64,000 nt of DNA from positions 62,001 through 126,000 of the forward strand of contig NZ_RWIN01000141.1 of NCBI RefSeq assembly GCF_009761815.1. Reading direction: 5' to 3'. The stretch's first letter is position 1. Every line of letters starts with the position of its first letter. The position numbers and the translations under genes were made by a program. The notes beneath the pieces were generated by a model. That model was not told the origin of the DNA. It searched no databases and was given only the letters and a program-made list of their open reading frames with translations. Positions 25,399 through 34,469 of the stretch are shown here, piece by piece. The DNA comes from Pseudomonas sp. PB120. GTDB lineage: Bacteria; Pseudomonadota; Gammaproteobacteria; Pseudomonadales; Pseudomonadaceae.

Positions 25399-26310
25399 AT
25401 GAGACTGACGCTGGATCACCTGGTGATGTTGCAAACCCTGGCGGAAGTCGATTCGGTGACGGCGGTCGCCGAGCGTCTATGGCTGACACCTTCGGCCGTC
25501 AGCCACCGCATTCGCGAAGCCGAGCGGCGACTGGGGGTGAACCTGACGGAACGCTCAGGAGGAAAGCTCAGGCTCAGCCCCGCCGGCGTGCGCCTGGAAC
25601 GCGCCGCCAAAGACATCATCGCCATCCTCAACGAGGCCGAGTCGGAAGCCCGGTCCATGGCCGGCGGCGTCACCGCGTTTGTCCGCATGGGCGTCACCTC
25701 CTACGGCCCGTTTCGCTGGATTCCAAAATTCATCAAACACTACTCGAGCCTTCGCCCCGACATCGAAATCACCCTGGTGACCGTGCCCCGCAACGACGTG
25801 TACGCGAGCCTGATGCAAGGCAGGCTGGATGTGTCCATCATCGATGACGGCATGGTGCCGAGCGGTGTCGCCAAGCTGCCGCTGTTTCGCGACGACTTGA
25901 TTGCGATCATGGCCACCGATCATCCCCTCGCCGGAAGGAAAAACATCTTCGCGGAGGACTTCAAGACCTACAACCTGGTGACGTATTCAACGGACCGCGC
26001 CAGTGGCTGGGAATACGACCGGTTCTTCGCGCCGGCCAGCATCTTGCCGCGCCGCATGATCACCGTGGAGTTGATCGAAGCCATCGTTGAACTGGTTCGC
26101 TCAGGGTATGGAATCAGCATATTGCAACGGGACTTGGTGACCCCCAGCCTTGAGCGCGGGGAACTGGCGTGGGCCGCCCTGAATGACGGCCTCGACATCG
26201 CCTGGAACGCTATCGTCCGCCCTTCGGAACGAGAAGACAGCGAGGTCAATAAAATGGTGATGGAGTTGAACACCTGGATTAAACATGCAGGGAATTCTGA
26301 AGCCCGCTGA
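25399..26310 (+). CDS. LysR-family regulator
   Basis: A 303-residue LysR protein: HTH with DSVTAVAERLWLTPSAVSHR (residues about 16-36), then an effector domain ending near MELNTWIKH. The start at ATG 25399 gives the canonical MRLTLDHLVMLQTLAEVD. Divergent from the 2-oxoglutarate oxygenase with a 109-bp gap, so it most likely controls the oxygenase/binding-protein pair. A GCCCGC/GCGGGC hairpin overlaps its stop codon. Confidence 0.9.
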   Translation: MRLTLDHLVMLQTLAEVDSVTAVAERLWLTPSAVSHRIREAERRLGVNLTERSGGKLRLSPAGVRLERAAKDIIAILNEAESEARSMAGGVTAFVRMGVTSYGPFRWIPKFIKHYSSLRPDIEITLVTVPRNDVYASLMQGRLDVSIIDDGMVPSGVAKLPLFRDDLIAIMATDHPLAGRKNIFAEDFKTYNLVTYSTDRASGWEYDRFFAPASILPRRMITVELIEAIVELVRSGYGISILQRDLVTPSLERGELAWAALNDGLDIAWNAIVRPSEREDSEVNKMVMELNTWIKHAGNSEAR

Positions 26311-26411
26311 TCCATCGCGGGCCCGCGAAAACAAACGCCTTATCGGCGACCCTGCATGCTTGGGGTTTACCGTGAATGTTCTGTTTGTTCAGGCAAACCA
26401 CTGCTCAACGC

Positions 26412-27704
26412 TTACCAGATGCTCACCGTGTAACTCACCAGCAGCCTGACCTCATCGGCATCACGGGCAAAGTTTGAGCGATAGGTCGCGTTACGCAGCC
26501 GCACGGCGACGTTTTTCAGTGCGCCGCTCTGAACCACGTATTTGATTTCGCTGTTGCGCTCCCACTCTTTGCCGGTACTGCCGTTTTTCAGCTTTACATC
26601 ATCGCCGCTCACATAACGGCTCATGAAGCTCAGGCCGGGAACGCCCAGGGCAACGAAGTCGTAGTCATAACGGGCTTGCCAGGAGCGCTCTTCGGCGCCG
26701 GCAAAGTCGTTGATCTGCACGAAGTTGACCAGGTAAGGGTCAGTGCCATCCACGTAGGGAAATGCGGTATCGCCGGACATCTGCTGGTAGGCCGCACTGA
26801 ACTTGTGGCCACTGAGGCCATAGCTGACCAGACCGTTGAGCGAGGTGTTGTCGATATTGCCGCCACGCGCCTGCCCCTGGTCACTGCTGAAGGCGGCGCG
26901 CAGGTCGCTGGCGAAGGTGCCCGGCCCCCATTTCTGCGAGGTGGTCAGCCCTGCAAAATGCTGACGATAGACATCGTCAAGTTGGGCGAAATAGTAACTG
27001 CCGGTGATCTTGTCGGTGAACTTGTAGTCCAGCCCCGCCGTATCGAAATGGTTGCCGGACACGGTGCCGAGAAACCGGCTGTTCTTGTTGTTCAGGGCGA
27101 TGTCTTCCCGGTTGGTGTCATCGCGGTCCTTGGCCTTTTCCAGGCGCCCACCCGTGAAGGTCAGGTTCTTGATTTCCTTCGACGTCAGGAGCCCGCCTTC
27201 AAAAGTCTGCGGCAGGATGCGTCCGTCATTGGCCTTGAGGATCGGCAGCTCGGGGATCTGCGTTCCGACCTTCAACTCCGTGGCGGAGATCTTCACTTTG
27301 CCGGTCAGGCCGAGCTTGGAGTACTCATCGGCGGCGCGGCCATCATCATGGGTCGGCAAGAGGCCTGTACCGGTTCGGTCCGGGCTGGAGTCCAGTTTGA
27401 CCCCGAGCATGCCCAAGGCATCGACCCCAAACCCGACGACTCCGTCGGTGTAACCCGACTCCAGATTGAGCATGAAGCCCTGGGCCCATTCGTCACGCTT
27501 GGACTGTTGGGCGCTGGTGCCGTCGCGGAAATCGCGGTTGAAGTACATGTTGCGGGTTTCAAGGCTGGCGCTGCTGTCTTCGAAGAAAGCGGCGTAGCCC
27601 GATGGCGAGACGCCTGCCAGGACGGCGGCGCTGGCAAGGGCAGCGGGTTGCAGGCGGAAATTACGGACAGGCGCAACGGCCTGAGGCTGCAGGAACAGCT
27701 TCAT
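26412..27704 (-). CDS. OprD-family outer-membrane porin
   Basis: A 430-residue porin with a signal peptide (about 1-37; ending near GYAA) followed by FFEDSSASLETRNMYFNRDF, the OprD N-terminal beta-strand signature. Strand-like alternating patterns run to the C-terminal VSYTVSIW. OprD/Opd proteins take up amino acids or carboxylates. The ATG at 27704 follows GTGGAG, and an AAGAACAA motif lies just before that. Convergent with the LysR gene and separate from the TonB gene upstream. The substrate cannot be predicted. Confidence 0.92.
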   Translation of the reverse strand: MKLFLQPQAVAPVRNFRLQPAALASAAVLAGVSPSGYAAFFEDSSASLETRNMYFNRDFRDGTSAQQSKRDEWAQGFMLNLESGYTDGVVGFGVDALGMLGVKLDSSPDRTGTGLLPTHDDGRAADEYSKLGLTGKVKISATELKVGTQIPELPILKANDGRILPQTFEGGLLTSKEIKNLTFTGGRLEKAKDRDDTNREDIALNNKNSRFLGTVSGNHFDTAGLDYKFTDKITGSYYFAQLDDVYRQHFAGLTTSQKWGPGTFASDLRAAFSSDQGQARGGNIDNTSLNGLVSYGLSGHKFSAAYQQMSGDTAFPYVDGTDPYLVNFVQINDFAGAEERSWQARYDYDFVALGVPGLSFMSRYVSGDDVKLKNGSTGKEWERNSEIKYVVQSGALKNVAVRLRNATYRSNFARDADEVRLLVSYTVSIW

Positions 27705-27977
27705 TGACGACTCCACTATTGTTCTTATAAGTGCCGGAAACACAAAGAGGTGTATGCCGGTGGCGCAACAGGGTGACGTGTCAGGTCGACCCGGCAGCGA
27801 TCCTAAGGCCGGGAGCTTTCGACAACCTTTCAGCGCGGATTCTTTGTGGGGCTGGCGTCACTGGCTGGGGAAGCCGAGTGCAATCTGCGAAGCGCATTCA
27901 CCGAGAGGCAGCAGAGGCAGGATCGCTGTCGGTGCAGAACGAAGACGCGGGGAATCAACTTCCCCGCGTCCAGAGGC

Positions 27978-30038
27978 TTACATGTCGTAGCGCAGAACCA
28001 GACCCACCGTGCGCGGTGCGCCGGCATCAATGATGTCGCCGCTGCGGTTGTTGGTGATGTATTCCTTGTCGAAGGCGTTTTTCACGTAACCGGAAACCGC
28101 GACGTTCTTGGTGATCTTGTACTCGGCGTTGAAGTTGGCCAGCCAGTAGTTGTCGGCCTTGCGCTCCCCGGTGACCTGACCCGCGTCATCGAACTCGTAC
28201 TCCGACGGCGACGTGCTCTGCCAGATGACATCCGAGTTGAGGGTCACACGGTCATTCCAGCGATAGGTCGCGCCCAATGCCATCTTGTACTTGGGCGAAA
28301 ACAGGAAGTCTTCGCCGCTCATGTCGCGGCCGTCGCTGGTGACGAAGTCCTTGTACTTGCCATCGGTCACCGAGGCACCGGCGTTCAGGGTCAACTGCTG
28401 GCCGACGTCTTTTTCGACGGAAACTTCCAGGCCCTTGATATCACTGCGGCCGGCGTTGAACACATCAAAGAACTCGGTTTGCGGGTTCACGACACTGACC
28501 TGCTGGTCTTTCCAGTCGGTGTAGTACAGGTTGGCGCGGGTACGCAGGGTCTGGTCCATGAACGAACCACGGTAGGACAGCTCGTAGTTGGTGGTGAATT
28601 CCGGATCGTAGGCCTGGTGACCACTGCCGGCACGGACGTTGACGCCACCGCCGCGATAACCTCTCTGCACCATGAAGCCCACGAACTGATTGTCCGCCAG
28701 CTCGTAATCGATACCCAGTTTCGGCAGGACGGCATCGGACGTCTGCTTGTCTTTGCCCGGCTCGGAGAAATCATCGGCCTTGACGTCGGTGTCGTTGGTT
28801 TCGTGGTCGTAGCGCAGGCCGGTGATCAAGGTCCAGCGCGGGGCGAAGGTCCAATTGACCTCACCGAACACGGCCTTGTTCTCGATCGTGGTATCGCCCT
28901 TCACGGTGCCGGCTAATTCATCATCGAAAAACAGCCGATCGCGGAAGTTGTTGGTGTTGTGGCCGTAGTAGAGGCCGGCAAAACTCTTGATCGTGTCCGA
29001 GCTATAGTTCAGGCGAAGTTCCTGGCTGAACAGGTCGCCGTATTGCTTGCGCAGTACTACTTGGTTATCGACAGCGGATTGGTCGAAATCCAGGCGCGCA
29101 TCGTAGTCGGAGTCGGTGTTGGCCGTGAGACTGGTGATGGACCAGGCATCATTGAGGCGGTAGTCGACCTTGGCACTGACGGTGTCCTGCTTGAGTTTGT
29201 CGTAGGCGTCAGTGTTGGAGTCGATTTTGTAATAGCGGATCTTGTCGCCCTGGCGAATGACCGAGTTATCGCCCTTGCGGCTTTCACCGTGGGCATAGGT
29301 CAGCAGCACATCAAGATCGTCGTTGGGCAGAATCAGCAGCTTGCCACGGGCGTTCGCGGTTCGGGTCTTGTTGGCGTCATCGCCGTTGAAGAGGTTGTCG
29401 ATGTAGCCGTCGCCTTCCTGGTAATCCACGGCGATACGGCCGGCGATCTTGTCGTCGACGATTGACCCGCCACCGGCCAACGCGCCGCCGCGCTCACCGT
29501 AGGTCCCCCCGCTGGCCTGCGCTGAAAGGCTCGGTTCGAAGGTCGGATTCTTGGTTTGAATAACCACTGCACCGGCCAGGGAGTTGCGGCCCTGGGTGGT
29601 GGATTGCGGGCCCAGGAACACTTCGACCTGCTCGACGTCCCACAGCGGCATCGGGCTCAGGGTCAGGGCACGGTTGGGTTGCACAGCGCCGTCGACGAAC
29701 ACCGAGACCGCGCCATTGAGCGCGGCCGGGCCCTGGTCGTCGAAGCCGGAGACCGGCACGCCACGGATACCCCAGTTTTCGTTGCCAGACGTGTTGTAGA
29801 CACCCGGTGTGCGGGCGAACACATCGACGAGGCTATGGTCTTCCTTCTCGCGCAGTTGCTTGTCTGTCACCACGGCGACGCTCGACTGGGTCTTTTCCAG
29901 GGAGCGGTCGATTTTTTCGCCCTTCACCGTGATCGGCGCGATCTCGAGGGCACTTGGCTTTTCATCCGCCCATGCACTGGTGGTCAGACACACTGCCGAC
30001 CCTATAGCCAACGCCATTGTATTCTTTTTGAAATTCAC
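27978..30038 (-). CDS. TonB-dependent siderophore receptor
   Basis: A 686-residue outer-membrane receptor: signal peptide (to about 24, AWADEKPS), TonB-box-like ITVKGEKI (about 36-43), plug domain (about 50-160; NSLAGAVVIQTKNPTF) and a 22-strand barrel. It ends LRYDM and lacks the usual terminal Phe. A Fur-like box (30148-30166) lies about 110 bp upstream. Directly behind a FhuF-like reductase gene on the same strand, so it probably imports a ferric siderophore. No siderophore biosynthesis gene is nearby, which suggests use of a foreign siderophore. Confidence 0.9.
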   Translation of the reverse strand: MNFKKNTMALAIGSAVCLTTSAWADEKPSALEIAPITVKGEKIDRSLEKTQSSVAVVTDKQLREKEDHSLVDVFARTPGVYNTSGNENWGIRGVPVSGFDDQGPAALNGAVSVFVDGAVQPNRALTLSPMPLWDVEQVEVFLGPQSTTQGRNSLAGAVVIQTKNPTFEPSLSAQASGGTYGERGGALAGGGSIVDDKIAGRIAVDYQEGDGYIDNLFNGDDANKTRTANARGKLLILPNDDLDVLLTYAHGESRKGDNSVIRQGDKIRYYKIDSNTDAYDKLKQDTVSAKVDYRLNDAWSITSLTANTDSDYDARLDFDQSAVDNQVVLRKQYGDLFSQELRLNYSSDTIKSFAGLYYGHNTNNFRDRLFFDDELAGTVKGDTTIENKAVFGEVNWTFAPRWTLITGLRYDHETNDTDVKADDFSEPGKDKQTSDAVLPKLGIDYELADNQFVGFMVQRGYRGGGVNVRAGSGHQAYDPEFTTNYELSYRGSFMDQTLRTRANLYYTDWKDQQVSVVNPQTEFFDVFNAGRSDIKGLEVSVEKDVGQQLTLNAGASVTDGKYKDFVTSDGRDMSGEDFLFSPKYKMALGATYRWNDRVTLNSDVIWQSTSPSEYEFDDAGQVTGERKADNYWLANFNAEYKITKNVAVSGYVKNAFDKEYITNNRSGDIIDAGAPRTVGLVLRYDM

Positions 30039-30147
30039 GCCCCGCCCCCCTGCGCCCGATTATTTGTATTTTTTCCTACGTCCTTAACGCCACATTCCTA
30101 CGGCCGGCGGGAGTCTAATTCAAAAAAAACGCCAATGGAACAGTATT

Positions 30148-30166
30148 GATAATCTATCTCATTAGC
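30148..30166. promoter_or_regulatory. Fur box upstream of the TonB receptor gene
   Basis: GATAATCTATCTCATTAGC agrees with most positions of the 19-bp Fur consensus GATAATGATAATCATTATC, including both outer hexamer halves. Its position suits iron repression of the receptor. Confidence 0.65.
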
Positions 30167-30227
30167 GTTTTTATCAGCGCTATGTATCTACATGGATACA
30201 TTTGAGGGGGCATTTTTGACGAGCCGC

Positions 30228-30956
30228 TCAGCTGTCCTGGTAGATGTAGTTCAGGTAGCTGACCTGCTCAGCCACAGGCAGTCGATGCAGCTTTGGGCAA
30301 GATTCGCAGAGTACCGGTGGCGTTCCTTCGACAGGCTCGTGCAACTGATAGTGCAGGCAGCAATGCCGACGCAATGGCAGGCTGGGACAAATGTGCGGCG
30401 CGGGTGATTCCACGATGCGTTGCAGGCTTCGCAACTTCAGGCGCCCCTCGTTCACCGTGGCCTGCTCCAGCCACTGGTGCGCCTCGGCGAATCCGTCCCG
30501 TGACAAGTCGGCATCCATTCTGGCGAACGCGCCGTCCCAGATCGCGACCATGTTGCCCCACAAAATTTTGGGGGCCAGGCCGCCGGCGGCAGCCAATGTG
30601 GTGAACAGCGGAGCCAAGTGTTCGTGTGTAACGCGTGACCAATAGGCCGACCTTTCTTCAGCACTTATGGCCGGTAGCCGGGCGCCCAATCCCAGTGCCA
30701 GGGGTTGGCCGTCATCGTGAAACAGCACGACCTCCTCGCCCCAGAAATCGATCGCGCAATCACGCGTGAGGGCGCACGCCAGCGCGGCTGGCAAAGCGAT
30801 GCTCATGTAGTTCATCGACCACTGCGACACCACGGCCGCACGATTCACCCCCGGATACAGCAGGGCGAAATGGCTCAGCAAAGGATGCAGCACGGCCGCT
30901 TCAGCCAGTTGGCTGACCGGGATAGAAGGCTGATCTCCCGGTTCACTCCGGATCAC
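30228..30956 (-). CDS. FhuF-like siderophore ferric-iron reductase
   Basis: A protein of at least 242 residues whose C terminus carries the FhuF-type [2Fe-2S] cysteines: RRHCCLHY and VLCESC, giving CC-x16-CxxC. FhuF proteins release iron from hydroxamate siderophores in the cytoplasm, which fits the TonB receptor downstream. The only standard start is the GTG at 30956, but the frame stays open to 31043 and encodes protein-like residues (AIEFPEWLSQAWPPIQ). The true start may be an unusual ATC at 31004, preceded by GGGAG. Confidence 0.8.
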   Translation of the reverse strand: MIRSEPGDQPSIPVSQLAEAAVLHPLLSHFALLYPGVNRAAVVSQWSMNYMSIALPAALACALTRDCAIDFWGEEVVLFHDDGQPLALGLGARLPAISAEERSAYWSRVTHEHLAPLFTTLAAAGGLAPKILWGNMVAIWDGAFARMDADLSRDGFAEAHQWLEQATVNEGRLKLRSLQRIVESPAPHICPSLPLRRHCCLHYQLHEPVEGTPPVLCESCPKLHRLPVAEQVSYLNYIYQDS

Positions 30957-31032
30957 ACGCTGTATCGGCGGCCACGCCTGGCTTAGCCATTCTGGGAATT
31001 CGATGGCAGGTCTCCCGTGGCTTTCCCTAATG

Positions 31033-31051
31033 AATGCAAACGATTAGCATT
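31033..31051. promoter_or_regulatory. Fur-like box between the reductase and ABC genes
   Basis: AATGCAAACGATTAGCATT is a 19-bp palindrome with AATGC/GCATT arms, resembling the Fur consensus. It lies in the divergent promoter region of the FhuF-like gene and the ABC-transporter gene (31115), so iron could control both. Confidence 0.55.
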
Positions 31052-31114
31052 GGCAGATCCTATCCTCCCTCCCCTGCAAACTCAACGTCATCAACGACCG
31101 GGCTCCCCAGATAC

Positions 31115-32818
31115 ATGCACACACTCCGCAACTTCTGGCGTCTCGCACGACCTTTCTGGGTATCCGAACAACAATACCCGGCGTTGCTGCTGCTGTTGGC
31201 CGTCGTGCTGATGACCCTGTGCCTGGTGGGCGTCAACATCCTCACCAACTTCTGGAACCTGCACTTCTACAACGCCTTGCAGGACAAGGACTACGCCGGA
31301 TTTCTGCTGGGCGGCCTGCAGTTCATCCTGCTGCAGATCGGTACGGCGGCCTTCACCGTGGGCGCGTTTCACTTCCAGCAAAAGCTCACTTTGCGTTGGC
31401 GCCGTTGGGCTACCCAGCATCTGCTCGGCCAATGGCTGGGCAGCCAGCGTTACCAAAAACTGAAACTGACCGAGACCGACGTCGATAACCCCGATCAGCG
31501 AATCGCCGAGGACATCGACCTGTTCATCGTCAAATCGCTCAAGTTGAGCCTGGGGTTGCTGACGTCGGTGGTGTCGCTGTTTTCTTTCCTGCACATCCTC
31601 TGGCAGGCGTCCGGCCTGGTCAGCGTGCCGTTCGCCGGCGAGTCCGTGATCGTTCCGGGTTTGCTGGTGTGGATTGCCCTGGTCTACGCGCTGTTGGGCA
31701 CCGGCCTCGCGTTCTGGCTGGGCCGCGCATTGCCACGGCTCAACTTCATGCAACAGCGCCGCGAAGCCGATTTTCGCTTTTCGCTGATGCGCCTGCGGGA
31801 GAACGCCGACCCGGTCGCTCAATACCGGGGCGAAGCCGTGGAAAACGCGCGTTTCAACCAACGCCTGGAGGCGGCGCTGGAGAACTTCTGGGCGCTGGTG
31901 AAGAAGCAGAAACTGGTCATGGGCTACTCGACCTTTTATTTGCGCAGCGCCACGGTCATCCCGATGTTCATCATGGCGCCGCAGTTCTTCGCCGGGGCTT
32001 TTCCCCTCGGCCGCCTGACCCAGATCAGCGCCGCCTTCGGCGAAGTGCACGCGGCCATCGCCTACCTGGTGGAAGTGTTCCCCGAGCTTGCGGCGTGGAA
32101 ATCGGTGATCGACCGTTTGAACGGTTTCCAGGAGCGTCTGGACAACGTCGAGATCACGTCAGGCGTGACCTTTGAGCATGAGCCTGAAGGCCTGCATATC
32201 AGGGATCTGGACATTTGGCTGCCGAACGGCCGACGCTTGCTCGAAGGCTTCAATCTTTCACTTGAACCCGGTGACAGCCTGCTGCTCAGCGCGCCCTCGG
32301 GCTTCGGCAAGTCGACACTGATTCGGGCGATCACAGGGCTTTGGCCCCATGCCTGCGGCTCGACCCACTACGACCGCGAGCGCGCCCTCACCCTCTCACA
32401 AAAACCCTACCTTCCGTTGGGCAGTTTGCGCGAGGCGCTCTGGTACCCCAGCCCTCCGAAGCTCAACGAAGAGGCCGCGCTGCGCCACGCCATGCAGCAA
32501 CTCGGCCTGCAACACCTGAGCGAACAACTGGATGAGGACAGCGACTGGACGCAGACCCTGAGCGTCGGTGAACAGCAACGCTGTGCGTTCGTGCGCGCAC
32601 TGCTGGCACGCCCGGCGGTGCTGTTCCTCGATGAGAGCAGTTCGGCGCTGGATTCGGAAAACGAAACCCGCTGCTATCAGTTGCTCAAACAAACACTGCC
32701 GGAAACGATCCTGATCAGTGTCGGCCACAACGCCTCGCTGGAGCGCTTCCATTGGCACGTGCTGGAACTGCAAAGTGAGGCGCAGTGGGTGCAGCGAAAA
32801 GTGAAGCAACCCGTATGA
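31115..32818 (+). CDS. SbmA/YddA-like ABC transporter (permease-ATPase fusion)
   Basis: A 567-residue protein: N-terminal SbmA/BacA-type membrane domain (about 1-330, with several membrane segments and YSTFYLRSATVIPMFIMAP) fused to an ABC ATPase (about 350-560). Walker A is APSGFGKST, signature LSVGEQQR, Walker B AVLFLDESSSALD and switch SVGHNASL; the Walker B Asp is followed by Glu as needed for catalysis. Divergent from the FhuF-like gene and sharing its Fur-like box. A role in siderophore or iron-chelate handling at the inner membrane is inferred. Start at the ATG 31115 (family-like MHTLRNFWRLARPFW); no strong ribosome site. Confidence 0.85.
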   Translation: MHTLRNFWRLARPFWVSEQQYPALLLLLAVVLMTLCLVGVNILTNFWNLHFYNALQDKDYAGFLLGGLQFILLQIGTAAFTVGAFHFQQKLTLRWRRWATQHLLGQWLGSQRYQKLKLTETDVDNPDQRIAEDIDLFIVKSLKLSLGLLTSVVSLFSFLHILWQASGLVSVPFAGESVIVPGLLVWIALVYALLGTGLAFWLGRALPRLNFMQQRREADFRFSLMRLRENADPVAQYRGEAVENARFNQRLEAALENFWALVKKQKLVMGYSTFYLRSATVIPMFIMAPQFFAGAFPLGRLTQISAAFGEVHAAIAYLVEVFPELAAWKSVIDRLNGFQERLDNVEITSGVTFEHEPEGLHIRDLDIWLPNGRRLLEGFNLSLEPGDSLLLSAPSGFGKSTLIRAITGLWPHACGSTHYDRERALTLSQKPYLPLGSLREALWYPSPPKLNEEAALRHAMQQLGLQHLSEQLDEDSDWTQTLSVGEQQRCAFVRALLARPAVLFLDESSSALDSENETRCYQLLKQTLPETILISVGHNASLERFHWHVLELQSEAQWVQRKVKQPV

Positions 32819-32841
32819 GTTCGGGGTGCTTCACGGACTTT

Positions 32842-33357
32842 TTACTGCCGCTCGTTCAGCAGCTCGGCGATCAATTGCGCGGGCTGCATTTTCGCTGACT
32901 GCGCCACCTGATTGAGCGAATCGCTGGACGACGTCACCGCCAGCCCGCGTTGACGCAGTCGCGTCACCAGTTCATCGGGCGTGTTCTTGAACAGTGCTGC
33001 GCTGTCGGTCAACGGTGCTTTGGTCACCAGTTGCACCGCTGCAAAGGCCGGGTTACCGCCTGGCTTGCCACCGGAGTTCGGGATGGCGAAAGGCATCGCC
33101 ACCAAGAGCGACAGCAACAGCGGAACGAACATCGTCTTGCGTTTGAAGTAGCCCATCAACGGGCCCCAGTTCTTCCACAAGTGCAGCACGAACGGCACGA
33201 GCAACACCATGCTGAGCCATTCATGCATGCCATGAAACAGCGCGGGCGCCCAGTGGAAGAACAGCGCCACTCCGGAAATCATCGAGACGAGGAAGAAACC
33301 GGTGGTCAGGGGAGTGGCATAACGATTGATCAGGTTTTTCAAGGCGGGGGCATCCAT
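32842..33357 (-). CDS. DUF4405 membrane protein
   Basis: A 171-residue inner-membrane protein with three or four segments and conserved histidines at membrane edges (LFHWAPALFHGMHEWLS, LHLWKNW), like cytochrome-b561-type DUF4405 proteins that may bind heme. A periplasmic or cytosolic tail of 75 residues follows (about 95-171). The ATG at 33357 is chosen because the upstream 39 codons are AT-rich and lack membrane-protein character. Convergent with the ABC gene; function unknown, but electron transfer to iron is conceivable given the neighbours. Confidence 0.7.
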   Translation of the reverse strand: MDAPALKNLINRYATPLTTGFFLVSMISGVALFFHWAPALFHGMHEWLSMVLLVPFVLHLWKNWGPLMGYFKRKTMFVPLLLSLLVAMPFAIPNSGGKPGGNPAFAAVQLVTKAPLTDSAALFKNTPDELVTRLRQRGLAVTSSSDSLNQVAQSAKMQPAQLIAELLNERQ

Positions 33358-33514
33358 GGGTCCGTGTTCCTGATAGCCGGGGGTGGGCTTACGGGATTGA
33401 TCACAAACAAAATTATTCGATGTTATTACGCTGCGAATGATATCGCTGATGGATGTAAAGAGTTTGTAAGCCAAGGTAAAGATTCAAACTACATTGAGCT
33501 AAATACGGTCGACT

Positions 33515-34288
33515 TCACGCATACCTGAGGTGGTACCAGCCTCTGTCTTTATCAACTTGCAAATCGACTTGATAGAGTTCTGAAAGAGCGTGCGCCGTCA
33601 ACACTTCGTCCTTGGGACCATCGATCAAAATACGACCTTGTTGAAGAAGAATAACCCGGTCTATTTCAGGAATTATTTCGTGGACATCGTGCGTGGTCAG
33701 AATGACGCCGCGTGTGGCATGACAGAAATCCCGCATCAGATTCAGGACCGTCTTGCTGGCACCCACATCCAGGTGATTGGTGGGTTCGTCAAAAATCAAC
33801 AGTTCAGGGTGATGAATGAACGCCCTGGCCAGAATCAGGCGTCGCTGCTGTCCGGCGGAGAGCCTCTGGAACATCAGGTATTGACAGTCAGGCATCCCGA
33901 TGACCTCCAGCATCGCCCGCGCATGGGCATATTGCTCGGGTGATGGAATAAAGCGGTCATGACAGCCAATTGAACCAAAGAATCCGGACACCACAACGTC
34001 CAGCGCTTGAGTGAACGGGGTGTAGTCCTCCTGGAATTCCTGAGACATAAAACCAATTCTTTCACGCAGTTCCCACAGCGTGATCTTTTCGCTTTCAAAC
34101 AACTTGAAGTAACTTCCCTCCCCTTCCACGGGATAAATTTCGCGAGCGATCAACTTCAACAAGGTGCTCTTGCCCGCCCCGTTCGGGCCTAATATCGCGA
34201 CACGCTCACCTGCTCCAATGGTTAACGAAAAGTTGTCCAGCACTTGAGTTTGATGCTGAAAGGCACTGACGTTCTTGAATTCGATCAT
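33515..34288 (-). CDS. ABC transporter ATP-binding protein, orphan
   Basis: A 257-residue ATPase with Walker A GPNGAGKST, Q-loop FMSQEFQ, signature LSAGQQRRLILARAF, Walker B LLIFDEPTNHLD and switch TTHDVHE. The motifs resemble the iron-complex/ModF-like group. No permease or binding-protein gene is next to it. The stretch 33360-34470 is visibly richer in A and T than the surrounding genes. Start: ATG at 34288; a TTG two codons upstream is less likely. Confidence 0.85.
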   Translation of the reverse strand: MIEFKNVSAFQHQTQVLDNFSLTIGAGERVAILGPNGAGKSTLLKLIAREIYPVEGEGSYFKLFESEKITLWELRERIGFMSQEFQEDYTPFTQALDVVVSGFFGSIGCHDRFIPSPEQYAHARAMLEVIGMPDCQYLMFQRLSAGQQRRLILARAFIHHPELLIFDEPTNHLDVGASKTVLNLMRDFCHATRGVILTTHDVHEIIPEIDRVILLQQGRILIDGPKDEVLTAHALSELYQVDLQVDKDRGWYHLRYA

Positions 34289-34469
34289 GGGCAATGACTA
34301 CTTGAAATAGCTCAGGTCAGGACAGCACCCGGATGTGTTCGGAATGACAAAAACAGTGAAGGCGTTTGACTTCCGGCCCGACCCGCAAAGTCTCTTCATC
34401 TGTTTTTGGCATCCCTCTTGGCTGTTTGCCGGCCCGCTTCAACCAGCGACCCAGCGGGTCAGGCTGGAC

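Noticed and set aside
26302..26327. Terminator between the LysR and OprD genes
   Set aside because: The hairpin GCCCGC/GCGGGC overlaps the stop codon and the adjoining CGCGGGCCCGCG palindrome has no T-run; kept only as a weak hairpin.
26676..27707. 343-residue frame antisense to the OprD porin gene
   Set aside because: High-GC shadow frame; no family similarity, no ribosome-binding site, and the opposite strand codes for a complete porin.
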